Assembly (NCBI GenBank): GCA_963708575.1
Contig: CAVPTB010000007.1
Span: forward strand, 558,001-622,000
DNA length: 64,000 nucleotides
Direction: 5' to 3'
Source: DASVWZ01 sp963708575
Lineage (GTDB): Bacteria; Acidobacteriota; Terriglobia; Terriglobales; Acidobacteriaceae
Shown: positions 26,126 to 34,541 of the stretch, one piece after another
Position numbering within the stretch: position 1 is the first letter of the stretch
Layout of the letters: every line of letters begins with the position of its first letter
Position numbers and translations under genes: made by a program
The notes under the pieces: model-generated
Databases searched by the model: none
What the model saw: the letters and a program-made list of their open reading frames with translations, nothing else
What the model was told of the DNA's origin: nothing

Positions 26126-26168
26126 ACCGATGGGGGCGCCATCCGGGCCCCTGAAGAAATAAGAAATC

Positions 26169-26207
26169 TTGACAATCATCCATATTTCTGCAAATATCGA
26201 AATATGG
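26169..26207 (+). promoter_or_regulatory. arsR promoter with overlapping palindromic operator; transcript probably leaderless
   Basis: TTGACA (26169-26174) and AAATAT (26192-26197) form a -35/-10 pair with 17-bp spacing; the -10 is weak. A perfect inverted repeat CCATATTTC (26180-26188) / GAAATATGG (26199-26207) with 10-bp spacer covers the -10 and the ATG at 26204, a typical position for ArsR repression. Transcription should start at about 26204, on the start codon itself, and there is no Shine-Dalgarno sequence. Confidence 0.75.
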
Positions 26208-26557
26208 CAACGGCTAACAGGGCAAGCATCGAGCAGATCGCCAGATATGCCGACATGTTCTCGGCGATGGGAACTGAGCCAAGGTTGCGGATCATGCAGT
26301 TGCTCTTGTCGGCCCATCCCGAGGGATTAGTGGTTGGCGACATTCAGAATGAACTAGACATTCCCAACTCCACCCTCTCCCATCACCTCGAAAAACTTAA
26401 GACTGAAGATCTGGTGCTGGTACGCCGGGAGAGCACATTTTTGCGTTACACGGCGAACACCGAGGCTCTCCAGGAACTGCTGCAGTTTCTTTATGCGGAG
26501 TGTTGCACGCGAAATAAGGCGCTCAAGCCACAAAACATTGTTCAGTTGTGCAAGTAA
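26204..26557 (+). CDS. arsR: ArsR/SmtB-family repressor of the arsenic operon
   Basis: 117 residues, winged helix-turn-helix. RLRIMQLLLSAHPEGLVVGD and ELDIPNSTLSHHLEKLKTED form the recognition region, followed by the wing LVLVRRESTFLRYTAN. There is no ELCVCDL-type Cys pair in helix alpha-3; the candidate metalloid ligands are the C-terminal Cys residues in YAECCTRN and near the end (QLCK). It should repress the operon until arsenite binds. ATG 26204 lies inside its own operator. arsM follows after 13 bases. Confidence 0.92.
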   Translation: MATANRASIEQIARYADMFSAMGTEPRLRIMQLLLSAHPEGLVVGDIQNELDIPNSTLSHHLEKLKTEDLVLVRRESTFLRYTANTEALQELLQFLYAECCTRNKALKPQNIVQLCK

Positions 26558-26570
26558 GAGGGAGGTTGCG

Positions 26571-27428
26571 ATGAGTCAGACCGATGTGAAAGACGCAGTG
26601 AAGGAGCGTTACGGACAAGCGGCGTTGCGAGTGACGACTGGAGGAAGCAGTTGCTGCGGAGCTTCGCCCGCTGGATCGAGTTGCGATCCCATTACCTCGA
26701 ATCTTTATGACAGCGTGCAGGCCGGGCAGATTCCTGAAGAAGCGATGCTCGCATCCTTGGGTTGTGGGAACCCTACCGCGTTGGCGCAACTCAATCCCGG
26801 AGAAGTGGTTCTCGATTTGGGTTCGGGCGGTGGGATCGATGTGTTGCTGTCTGCGAAGCGTGTAGGTCCGACCGGTAAGGCCTACGGACTCGATATGACC
26901 GATGAGATGCTGGCCTTGGCGAACCAAAACAAGGCGAGAGCCGGCTCGGAAAATGTCGAGTTTCTCAAAGGCGAGATTGAGAACATCCCTTTGCCGGACA
27001 ATTCGGTCGATGTCATCATTTCGAACTGCGTGATCAATCTCTCGGCAGACAAGGATCGTGTTCTGCAAGAGGCATTCCGAGTTTTAAGACCGGGAGGCCG
27101 CTTCGCGGTTTCTGATGTAGTGACGCGCGGAGAAATCACGCCGGAAATTCGTCAGAGCATGCTGCTCTGGGTGGGCTGTATTGCGGGCGCTCTGGATGAG
27201 CAGGAATATCGCGCCAAGCTATCGACTGCGGGATTTGGCGAGATCGATATCGAACCCACGCGAATCTACAAAGCCGAAGACGCCCGTGCCATCCTTTCCG
27301 CGGAAGGGCTTGATGTTTATGCCATCGCTCCGCAGGTGGATGGCAAGTTCATGAGCGCATTTGTGAAGGCGGTTAAGCCGGCGAGGCCCAAGGACACGGC
27401 ATGTTGTGGCCCAACCTGCTGCAAATGA
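26571..27428 (+). CDS. arsM: Arsenite S-adenosylmethionine methyltransferase
   Basis: 285 residues from ATG 26571 with GGGAGG upstream. The SAM-binding motif is VVLDLGSGGGIDVLLSAKRV. Conserved cysteines are present where ArsM enzymes bind As(III): SLGCGNP, ISNCVINLS and WVGCIAGAL, plus Cys-rich ends (GGSSCCGAS and TACCGPTCCK). It methylates arsenite to volatile or less retained species in the cytoplasm. Six bases separate it from arsC, so the genes are co-transcribed. Confidence 0.95.
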   Translation: MSQTDVKDAVKERYGQAALRVTTGGSSCCGASPAGSSCDPITSNLYDSVQAGQIPEEAMLASLGCGNPTALAQLNPGEVVLDLGSGGGIDVLLSAKRVGPTGKAYGLDMTDEMLALANQNKARAGSENVEFLKGEIENIPLPDNSVDVIISNCVINLSADKDRVLQEAFRVLRPGGRFAVSDVVTRGEITPEIRQSMLLWVGCIAGALDEQEYRAKLSTAGFGEIDIEPTRIYKAEDARAILSAEGLDVYAIAPQVDGKFMSAFVKAVKPARPKDTACCGPTCCK

Positions 27429-27434
27429 AGACCT

Positions 27435-27944
27435 ATGTCAGCAAAATATAACGTGCTTTTTTTATGCACCGGCAACTCGGCGCGCTCGATCATGGCCGAG
27501 GCCATCATGAACTTCAAAGGCGCACCAATTTTTGCGGCCTACAGCGCAGGAAGCCATCCGTCGGGAACGGTTCGGCCCGAAGCTATACGGCAGCTTGAGG
27601 CGGCACGGGTGCCGACGTACGGCCTGCGCAGCAAGGCTTGGGACGAATTCTCATTGCCGGGTTCGCCCCGGCTCGACTTTGTGTTCACCGTGTGCGACAA
27701 CGCTGCCAAAGAGGTCTGCCCGGTGTGGCCCGGGCAGCCGATGACGGCGCACTGGGGAGTTCCGGATCCAGCCGCAGTTCGAGGAAGCGAATCCGAGATA
27801 GCGCGGGCCTTTCGCGATGCCTTCTTTATGCTGGAACGCCGGATCAGTTTGTTTCTGAGTCTACCTTTGGCGACTCTGGACACGCTCGCCATCAAGAAAG
27901 AGATCGACAGCATCGGTCGGCAAGTGGGCGAGCCAGTTCAATGA
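27435..27944 (+). CDS. arsC: Arsenate reductase, low-molecular-weight phosphatase type
   Basis: 169 residues. The P-loop CTGNSAR near residues 11-17 in VLFLCTGNSARSIMAEA and a Cys pair in FTVCDNAAKEVCPVWPG identify the thioredoxin-type (or related) arsenate reductase; VPDPAAV holds the conserved Asp-Pro. It reduces arsenate to arsenite for methylation or export. Its stop overlaps the acr3 start by the ATGA arrangement. A long tail after the core makes it some 30 residues longer than the minimal enzyme. Confidence 0.93.
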   Translation: MSAKYNVLFLCTGNSARSIMAEAIMNFKGAPIFAAYSAGSHPSGTVRPEAIRQLEAARVPTYGLRSKAWDEFSLPGSPRLDFVFTVCDNAAKEVCPVWPGQPMTAHWGVPDPAAVRGSESEIARAFRDAFFMLERRISLFLSLPLATLDTLAIKKEIDSIGRQVGEPVQ

Positions 27945-28990
27945 ACACCACCAAACGGCTTAACTTCCTGGACCGTTATTTGACGGCATGGATATTTGCC
28001 GCCATGGCGACAGGTGTTGCACTAGGGTGGCTTGTCCCGGGCGTCGTGCCTTTTTTGAACCGCTTCAGCGTCGGGACAACCTCGGTTCCGATCGCCTTGG
28101 GATTGATCGTAATGATGTACCCGCCTTTTACCAAGGTCCGCTACGAAGAACTCGGCGAAGTGTTCCGCAACAAGAAAGTGCTGGGGCTGTCGCTGCTGCA
28201 GAATTGGGTAGTGGGACCGGTATTAATGTTCGTGCTGGCGGTGATTTTCCTGCGCGGCTACCCGGAGTATATGGCGGGATTGATCATGATTGGCCTGGCG
28301 CGCTGCATCGCCATGGTCGTCGTGTGGAACGAACTCGCGAAAGGCGACACAGAATATGCCGCCGGGCTGGTCGCTTTCAATTCTTTATTCCAGGTGTTTT
28401 TCTATTCAATCTATGCCTGGGTATTTATCACGGTGCTGCCGGCCAAGCTTGGCTTGCAAGGTGCAATCGTTGATGTTTCCATGACTGCTATTGCCAAGAG
28501 CGTTTTCATTTACCTGGGGATTCCGTTTCTTGCAGGGTTTCTGACGCGCACGGTGTTAATTCGAGCGAAGGGACAGGAATGGTATGACAGAAGTTTTGTT
28601 CCGGCGGTGAGTCCACTCACCCTGATTGCGTTGTTATTCACGATTGTGGTGATGTTCTCCTTGAAGGGCTCGTATATCGTGCGGTTGCCGCTTGATGTAG
28701 TAAGGATCGCAGTCCCGTTACTGATCTACTTCGTGGTCATGTTCATGGTGTCCTTCTATATGGGGAAGAAATTGGGTGCGGACTACTCCAAGACCACGAC
28801 CCTGGCATTTACAGCCGCATCGAACAACTTCGAACTAGCGATTGCGGTGGCTGTATCGGTTTTTGGAATTAATTCAGGGGCCGCATTTGCAGCGGTGATT
28901 GGACCACTGGTCGAGGTCCCGGTCATGATCGGGCTGGTGAACGTGTCCTTCTACTTCCAGCGACAATATTTTCCCAGAACGCATTCCTGA
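27941..28990 (+). CDS. acr3: Arsenite efflux permease, ACR3 family
   Basis: 349 residues, about ten membrane helices. ACR3 signatures are MMYPPFTKVRYEEL, GLARCIAMVVVWNELAKGD (containing the conserved Cys) and FTAASNNFELAIAVAV. It exports arsenite across the inner membrane. Start ATG 27941 overlaps the arsC stop; a longer frame from 27638 runs over arsC in another frame and is not real. Last gene of arsR-arsM-arsC-acr3; the next gene converges 18 bases later. Confidence 0.95.
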   Translation: MNTTKRLNFLDRYLTAWIFAAMATGVALGWLVPGVVPFLNRFSVGTTSVPIALGLIVMMYPPFTKVRYEELGEVFRNKKVLGLSLLQNWVVGPVLMFVLAVIFLRGYPEYMAGLIMIGLARCIAMVVVWNELAKGDTEYAAGLVAFNSLFQVFFYSIYAWVFITVLPAKLGLQGAIVDVSMTAIAKSVFIYLGIPFLAGFLTRTVLIRAKGQEWYDRSFVPAVSPLTLIALLFTIVVMFSLKGSYIVRLPLDVVRIAVPLLIYFVVMFMVSFYMGKKLGADYSKTTTLAFTAASNNFELAIAVAVSVFGINSGAAFAAVIGPLVEVPVMIGLVNVSFYFQRQYFPRTHS

Positions 28991-29008
28991 GCAGCCGGTG
29001 AGGAAACT

Positions 29009-30046
29009 CTAGTTCGTCGTGCCGCTTTGGTAGAGTCCGGTCTCACTCTTCGAACTGCGGGTCATCAGGTCCTGAATGGCTTTGCTGGGAGATTTGCCCC
29101 GGTTTAGGATGGCGTCCATCTGTTCGGTGATGGGCATTTCGATCGAGTGAGCACGCGCGAGTCCCATGGCGGCCTGAGTAGTGAACACGCCCTCGGCGAC
29201 CATGCCATGCATTCCGGCTATGATCTCTGGAAGTTTCTGACCACGACCGAGCGCGACGCCAACCGAGCGGTTTCGCGATAGCCCACCCGTGCAAGTCAGC
29301 ACGAGATCGCCAAGTCCTGCAAGTCCGGCCATAGTCTCAGCCCGGCCCCCGCACGCCACAACCAAGCGCGTAATCTCAGCCAGGCCGCGCGTCATGAGGG
29401 CGGCAGCCGAATTGTGGCCCAGCCCTAGACCGTCGCATATTCCAGCGGCGATGGCGATGATGTTCTTCAAAGCCCCGCCCAGTTCCACCCCAACAACATC
29501 CGTGTTGGTGTATACGCGAAAGCGAGGATCACTGAATTCGCGCTGCACAATCTCGGCCAGTGCGGAGTCGTGAGAAGCAATCGTGATGGCAGTGGGATCT
29601 CCGCGTGCCACTTCCTTGGCGAACGACGGCCCGCTTAGTGCGCCCACGCGCACTGGTATGCCGGCGGCCTCAACCACCTGGGAAACCACTTCGCTCATGC
29701 GAAGCAGCGTCTTTTCCTCCAGTCCCTTGGCGGCGCTCACGAAAAGCATGTCGCGATGGAGATACGGTACCATCTGCTCGAAGGTGCGGCGGCAATGTTG
29801 GGACGGAGTGACGCAGACCACGATTTCAGCGTCTCGTAAAGCTTCCGCCAGATCTCCGGTGGCAGAGACACTGTCGGGAATTTCTTGTGCGGGGAGGAAT
29901 AGTTCATTCACCCGGCGGGCGGCGATCGCATCCTGTACTTGAGCCTCGCGCGCCCAAAGCTTGACCTGATGTGTCCGTTTGCGTCCGAGGACGATAGCCA
30001 GTCCGGTTCCCCACGCCCCAGCGCCGATGACCGCAATCCGACTCAT
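29009..30046 (-). CDS. gpsA: Glycerol-3-phosphate dehydrogenase [NAD(P)+]
   Basis: 345 residues. The Rossmann motif GAGAWGTGLA is at 8-17, followed by VCVTPSQHCRRTFEQM, SAAKGLEEKT, GPSFAKEVARGDPTA and the catalytic-domain GALKNIIAIAAGICDGLGLG with the conserved Lys. It makes sn-glycerol-3-phosphate for phospholipid synthesis. It overlaps plsY by four bases (ATGA), and PlsY uses its product directly. Last gene of the long leftward run. Confidence 0.96.
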   Translation of the reverse strand: MSRIAVIGAGAWGTGLAIVLGRKRTHQVKLWAREAQVQDAIAARRVNELFLPAQEIPDSVSATGDLAEALRDAEIVVCVTPSQHCRRTFEQMVPYLHRDMLFVSAAKGLEEKTLLRMSEVVSQVVEAAGIPVRVGALSGPSFAKEVARGDPTAITIASHDSALAEIVQREFSDPRFRVYTNTDVVGVELGGALKNIIAIAAGICDGLGLGHNSAAALMTRGLAEITRLVVACGGRAETMAGLAGLGDLVLTCTGGLSRNRSVGVALGRGQKLPEIIAGMHGMVAEGVFTTQAAMGLARAHSIEMPITEQMDAILNRGKSPSKAIQDLMTRSSKSETGLYQSGTTN

Positions 30047-30648
30047 TGGCTCTTCCTCTGGAATCGCGGTTCGGTGTGAGCAAAAAGGCGGCGGATATTG
30101 TCGTGGTGCTTGGCGATGATCAGCAGGGACGCCGCAACCATCAGAACCAGCATCGCAGGCGCATTACGGTAAGGCTCCAAGAGCCAAGCGAGAAGCGGGA
30201 AGAGAGCGACCGTGAGGATCGAAGCTAGAGATACGTAGCGAAAGATCAGAAAAATCGCGATGAAGATCGCGACCATCACCAGAATGGTCTTGGGAACGAG
30301 AGCGAGAAACGCGCCCAATCCCGTGGCGACACCCTTGCCTCCGCGAAACTTCAGCCAAATCGGAAAAACATGGCCAACAATCGCGCACAGCGCCGCTAAG
30401 CCCAGCAACCATGTTCGATCAGGAAAGAGTTTCTGCGTCATCGCAACGGCAGTAAAGCCTTTCATGCCGTCGAGCAAAAGAGTCAGCACTCCGAGTAGCG
30501 GTGATTTGCGGGACACGTTGGTCGCGCCGATGTTCCCGCTGCCGGATTGGCGAACGTCCTCACCGTGAAAGATGCGCACCAGGAGATAGCCGAAGGGAAT
30601 CGAGCCCAACAGATAGCTCAGAATAGCGGTGATGAAGGCGTCATTCAT
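30043..30648 (-). CDS. plsY: Acyl-phosphate:glycerol-3-phosphate acyltransferase
   Basis: 201 residues, five to six membrane helices. Characteristic PlsY motifs are LLGSIPFGYLL, RQSGSGNIGATNVSR, GHVFPIWLKFRGGKGVATGLG. It transfers an acyl group from acyl-phosphate to glycerol-3-phosphate at the inner membrane. ATGA overlap with gpsA shows tight coupling, an arrangement common in many bacteria. Confidence 0.96.
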   Translation of the reverse strand: MNDAFITAILSYLLGSIPFGYLLVRIFHGEDVRQSGSGNIGATNVSRKSPLLGVLTLLLDGMKGFTAVAMTQKLFPDRTWLLGLAALCAIVGHVFPIWLKFRGGKGVATGLGAFLALVPKTILVMVAIFIAIFLIFRYVSLASILTVALFPLLAWLLEPYRNAPAMLVLMVAASLLIIAKHHDNIRRLFAHTEPRFQRKSQ

Positions 30649-30692
30649 GGGTTGCGTTTATCTGAAAAAAACCAATCGACGGGATGCTGGCA

Positions 30693-31277
30693 TTACAAGG
30701 TGAAACTAGCCAGCTTCTCGTACCTTGCACCTTTCGGACTCAGATGACTTTGAAACAGAAAAAACTCTTGGGCGGCCATCGTACCAAATTCGGGAGTCGG
30801 GAGGGCGCCGAGTTTCTCTTGAAGAAAGTGAAAGTTGCGGTTCGGTGCATCGCCTTTCCTCCAGCCGGGAGCGCCAGACCGGCCACCGCCGCGCGCCAAT
30901 GTGAGATGCGGGTTGAAGGCGTGGTCTTCTTTGGGAATGCCGATCGTGGAAGTGGCTTGGTCGACTGAACTCGCCAGGGAGAATAGTTCCGCGCCCGATT
31001 CGATTCCTACCCAGAAAACTCGCGCGGCTTTTGGCGTAGGGAAGAATCCAAAGCCCGAAACCTTCAGTTCGAAAGGGGATGCTTTCACCGTCTGCAGAAC
31101 ACGTCTGATTTCTTCTACGTGGTCGGCCGGTTTTTCACCGATGAACTTCAGTGTGACGTGAAGGGATTCCGGCCGTACCCAGCGCGCGTCAGGAGCGAAA
31201 TCGCGGGCCCCGTCCATAAATCGCACGATCCGTTGGCGGATGGAATCGTCGATGTCGAGGGCGATGAAGAGGCGCAT
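30693..31277 (-). CDS. thpR: RNA 2',3'-cyclic phosphodiesterase
   Basis: 194 residues. Two HxTx motifs, HVTL (near residue 40) and HLTL (near 128), mark the 2H phosphoesterase superfamily; MRLFIALDID, FIGE and FFLFQSHLSPKGARYEKL are typical of ThpR (LigT). It opens 2',3'-cyclic phosphates on RNA ends. The gene lies between cinA and plsY on the same strand. Confidence 0.92.
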   Translation of the reverse strand: MRLFIALDIDDSIRQRIVRFMDGARDFAPDARWVRPESLHVTLKFIGEKPADHVEEIRRVLQTVKASPFELKVSGFGFFPTPKAARVFWVGIESGAELFSLASSVDQATSTIGIPKEDHAFNPHLTLARGGGRSGAPGWRKGDAPNRNFHFLQEKLGALPTPEFGTMAAQEFFLFQSHLSPKGARYEKLASFTL

Positions 31278-31387
31278 GGGGTGGCGGCAGTTTCTCGCTG
31301 ATTGGCATTTCAGTTTTTAGCTCTTGGCTCCTGGCTAAACCCCGAAAATCATACCGACAAGTTGTGGCCAAAAGCCAAGGCGAATTT

Positions 31388-32632
31388 CTACATCAACTTT
31401 CTTCTCACCATGTCCAATGCCTGCTGTGTAGCAAACCTGCGAACTCGGTTGCGATCGCCGGGCCACTTGCGCTCCACGACCTCGGTTCCAGTGTCGCTTG
31501 CCAGGGCGTGGAACACCAGGCCCACTGGTTTCTCCGCCGTGCCGCCGTTTGGGCCGGCAACACCGGTGATGCCTAGGCCGAAGGTCGCACCCGCACGATA
31601 ACGAATTCCTTCGGCAAGTGCTTTCGCGACTTCCGGGCTGACCGCCCCGTGACGTTCGATCATGGATTCGGGCACGTCGGCGAGGGATGTCTTGAGTTCG
31701 TTCGAATAAACGATCGCGCCGCCGAGGAAATAGCGCGAGCTGCCACTTACTGAAGTGATGCGTTCTCCAAGCAGGCCGCCGGTGCACGACTCCGCCACCG
31801 CCAAAGTGGCCCCACGCATCTGCAGGTAATAGCCGACAATCTGTTCCAATGAATCGCCATTATCGGAAAAGACCAACTCGCCCAGTTCTTCTTCGATCTC
31901 CGCAACCAAATCATCGACGCGGTGCTGAGAAAACTCCAGCGAGCTTCCCCGGCACTTCAGATGAAGCTGCACCTCGCCCGCTCCAGCAAGGATCGTGGTT
32001 TGGACATCGGAGTAGCGGGTGTAGATCGGCGCGACGCGGGCGTCGCATTGCGATTCGCCGATGCCGGTAATTTTCAGAACTCGCGTGGCGATGAACTGTG
32101 CGGGCAGTTTGGCGCGGAGCCGTTCGACACATTGTTCGGCGAACAGCGCCTTCAACTCGAATGGCGGACCCGGCAGAAGCATCACGATCTTTTCGCATCC
32201 TTCGTACTTGCCGGTGATCCACTGACCAGGAGCGGTACCGTTCTGATTCGGCAAAACCGTTGCACCGGAGATAACGTCCGCTTGCTTCAGATTGTTGGGC
32301 GCCATCTTCCAACCACGCGAAGCGAAGCGCTGTTCCAGGAAGGCGATGATCTCCGGGTCGCGATGCATCGGCAGGCCCAAAGCCTCGGCAACGCATTCCC
32401 GAGTCAGGTCGTCCTCGGTCGGTCCGAGACCGCCCATGAAGATAATAATGTCGGCCCGGGAGATGGCTTGCGAAGCTACTTGCGAGAGATGCGCGCGGTT
32501 ATCGCCGACGACGCTTTTAAAGATCACTTCGACGCCGAGTTGGTTGAGCTGCTCAGTCAGGTAGAGCGAGTTGGTGTCCTGCTTGAAGGGCGTGAGCAAC
32601 TCGGAACCGATAGCGATGATCTCGGCATTCAT
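31388..32632 (-). CDS. cinA: CinA-like protein (competence/damage-inducible; nicotinamide-nucleotide amidase)
   Basis: 414 residues. The N-terminal MoCF-biosynthesis-type domain starts IIAIGSELLTPFKQDTNS and contains MGGLGPTEDDLTRE; the C-terminal CinA domain has VAVAESCTGGLLGERIT, GSSRYFLGGAIVYSN and GITGVAGPNGGTAEKPVG. The C-terminal domain deamidates NMN in characterised members; the N-terminal domain can act as a pyrophosphatase. Both domains look complete. Confidence 0.95.
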   Translation of the reverse strand: MNAEIIAIGSELLTPFKQDTNSLYLTEQLNQLGVEVIFKSVVGDNRAHLSQVASQAISRADIIIFMGGLGPTEDDLTRECVAEALGLPMHRDPEIIAFLEQRFASRGWKMAPNNLKQADVISGATVLPNQNGTAPGQWITGKYEGCEKIVMLLPGPPFELKALFAEQCVERLRAKLPAQFIATRVLKITGIGESQCDARVAPIYTRYSDVQTTILAGAGEVQLHLKCRGSSLEFSQHRVDDLVAEIEEELGELVFSDNGDSLEQIVGYYLQMRGATLAVAESCTGGLLGERITSVSGSSRYFLGGAIVYSNELKTSLADVPESMIERHGAVSPEVAKALAEGIRYRAGATFGLGITGVAGPNGGTAEKPVGLVFHALASDTGTEVVERKWPGDRNRVRRFATQQALDMVRRKLM

Positions 32633-32681
32633 CCAGAAAAGTCTAACCGAAAACTTGCGGAGGAATTGGGGAATGCGCTGG

Positions 32682-33746
32682 TCAGGCGGGAACGTCGATC
32701 AAGGGCTGTCCAGCGATGTTCCATGCCAGATGGTGGATCGCGTTCGTGGTAGCGAGAATTGCTGAACGGCCGGGCGCGAAGGCCAGTCCAACCAAGCCGT
32801 TGCCCGCGACTTCCAAAGACGCCTGCGCGTTGGGCGTGATCTTCACAATCCCGCGCTTTCCAGCGAGCGAAGCCGCAACGTAGAGATTTCCTTCGATATC
32901 AAAGGCCAGCCCCTGAGGACGTCCCAGTCCACGGTAGAAGACCGTGACACTGCCATGCGGATCGACTTTGTATACCGCGTCGAAACTGGAAGTGGTGGGC
33001 CCCGTTACAAACAGATCACCGTGCGGCCCGAATGCCAAGTGATAGGCGGAGACGCTGGGTTCGATCGTGGCGAATACAAAAATCTGCCGATCCGGAGCGA
33101 TTTTAAAAACCGTGCCGCTGCGATCCCCGACATAAAGATTTCCATTGCGATCAAAAGCAATGCCGGTGGCTACGCCCATGCCCTCCGCATAGGAAGACAT
33201 GGTTCCGTTACGCGCAACGCGATATACCGTGCCGTCCATGCGTGACGACACGTACATCTGCCCCTCCTTATCGAACGCAATCGAGGTTGCATTCATCAGG
33301 TCGGCGAGAAACGGCTTCACGTTGTAATTGGTATCAATCTTGAAAATCGAGACTGGAACGTTTTGTCCGCGGCTGCCAGAAAACGTGGCATAGATATTTC
33401 CTTCCGCGTCCACCGCGGGATTGGTAACCGGATGAAGGTTCTCAGCCACGGGCACGGCGACCTTAATTTCCTGCGAGTTGCTGGAGTTCCCATTTGCGGA
33501 AACGACGATGGGGCCGGAAGAAGCCCCCGCCGGAACCCGGGCAATGACGAAGTCGTCGGCGCTGATGATCACGGCGCCCTCGACCTCCCCAAACAGAACG
33601 CTGGGACGCCGTAATTCGTGCGGACGCAGCGAGCTACCCACGATACGAATATCGCCGCCGGGCAGAGCCGCAGCCGGCGTCACACGCTCAATGTGAGGCT
33701 TGCCATTCACGTTCTTCTTGCCCAACAAACGATCAGAGATTCCCAT
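32682..33746 (-). CDS. IPT/TIG plus NHL/SMP-30-like beta-propeller protein
   Basis: 354 residues, no signal peptide apparent. Residues about 18-95 form an IPT/TIG immunoglobulin-like domain (PHIERVTPAAALPGGDIRIV). Residues about 105-350 contain six propeller-type repeats, each with a variant of GIAFDRNGNLYVGDRSG. The function is unknown. Its place between pgpA and cinA in a housekeeping run recalls acidobacterial genomes (from memory, not checked). It starts 50 bases upstream of cinA's neighbour boundary and is on the same strand. Confidence 0.85.
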   Translation of the reverse strand: MGISDRLLGKKNVNGKPHIERVTPAAALPGGDIRIVGSSLRPHELRRPSVLFGEVEGAVIISADDFVIARVPAGASSGPIVVSANGNSSNSQEIKVAVPVAENLHPVTNPAVDAEGNIYATFSGSRGQNVPVSIFKIDTNYNVKPFLADLMNATSIAFDKEGQMYVSSRMDGTVYRVARNGTMSSYAEGMGVATGIAFDRNGNLYVGDRSGTVFKIAPDRQIFVFATIEPSVSAYHLAFGPHGDLFVTGPTTSSFDAVYKVDPHGSVTVFYRGLGRPQGLAFDIEGNLYVAASLAGKRGIVKITPNAQASLEVAGNGLVGLAFAPGRSAILATTNAIHHLAWNIAGQPLIDVPA

Positions 33747-33786
33747 TTACCACTCTAGTTTCCAAAACCTGAGCCTAATGCTTGGC

Positions 33787-34323
33787 TTAAAGATGCAAGA
33801 TGCCGAAATGAAGTAAAACTTGCATCACTATCAGGGCATAAAGTCCTGCGGCAACGTCGTCAATTACGATGCCGAATCCCTCGGGAAGGCGCTCAAGTTG
33901 GCGCACCGGCGGGGGCTTCACCATATCGAACCCACGAAAAAGTATAAAGCCCGCGAGCACAGTTTTCCATGACACCGGTACCGCAACCATGGTGATAAGT
34001 TGCCCGGCAACCTCGTCGATTACGACAAATTGGGGGTCTTTGATGCGCGTGGCCCGGGCGACCAGGGTGGCGGCTGGAATTCCGATCGCCGTAACCAGGG
34101 CCGCCAGCGCGATTGCCACATACATCTGCCAACCTGCCTGAATGTAGCGCGAGGCGAGCCACCACAGGAGGATCGTTGCAGCCGATCCCCAGGTGCCGGG
34201 GCCGGGACGGAGGCGGCCGATGCCGAAAAACATTGCAACCAGCGTGGCCCAGCGCGGTGCCGGCGGGACGCCGGCGCCACGGTCGGAGGCTACCGTAGGT
34301 GGCAACTTCTTCTCAATCTTCAT
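33787..34323 (-). CDS. pgpA: Phosphatidylglycerophosphatase A
   Basis: 178 residues, membrane protein. Family motifs are FFGIGRLRPGPGTWGSAA, VIDEVAGQLITM (acidic metal site) and RGFDMVKPPPVRQLERLPEGFGIV with DDVAAGLYA. It dephosphorylates phosphatidylglycerophosphate. The first 25 residues are an extension with an Ala/Pro-rich linker. Its start overlaps the yacG stop by 11 bases. It complements plsY and gpsA in the same run: all three feed phospholipid synthesis. Confidence 0.94.
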   Translation of the reverse strand: MKIEKKLPPTVASDRGAGVPPAPRWATLVAMFFGIGRLRPGPGTWGSAATILLWWLASRYIQAGWQMYVAIALAALVTAIGIPAATLVARATRIKDPQFVVIDEVAGQLITMVAVPVSWKTVLAGFILFRGFDMVKPPPVRQLERLPEGFGIVIDDVAAGLYALIVMQVLLHFGILHL

Positions 34324-34525
34324 CGGTATCCGATTGCTTGGACGATTCGGGAGACAGGTCGGAAATATCCTGGACCGGAGACGAGATGACGTATGCTCCG
34401 CTCGCCCACTTTCCCAGATCGATCAGGCGGCAGCGCTCGCTGCAGAAGGGAAACTCGGGGAACTTCGCCGTGACAACGGTCCTGCATGTCGGGCACTTGA
34501 GCGCAATTGCACGCTTCCGAGGCAT
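34313..34525 (-). CDS. yacG: YacG-like zinc-binding protein (DNA gyrase inhibitor family)
   Basis: 70 residues. The zinc ligands are CPTC (residues 11-14) and PFCSERCRLIDLGKWASGAY, which together with the DLGKWASG-Y stretch are diagnostic of YacG. In E. coli the protein binds GyrB and inhibits gyrase. The tail is acidic and Ser-rich. It lies between rimO (16 bases) and pgpA (11-base overlap), so it is part of the same transcript. Confidence 0.9.
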   Translation of the reverse strand: MPRKRAIALKCPTCRTVVTAKFPEFPFCSERCRLIDLGKWASGAYVISSPVQDISDLSPESSKQSDTDED

Positions 34526-34541
34526 AAGTTTCAGATGAAAA

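Noticed and set aside
27638..27940. Long N-terminal extension of the ACR3 frame
   Set aside because: It runs through arsC in another frame; ATG 27941 in an ATGA overlap with arsC begins exactly at the family N-terminus.
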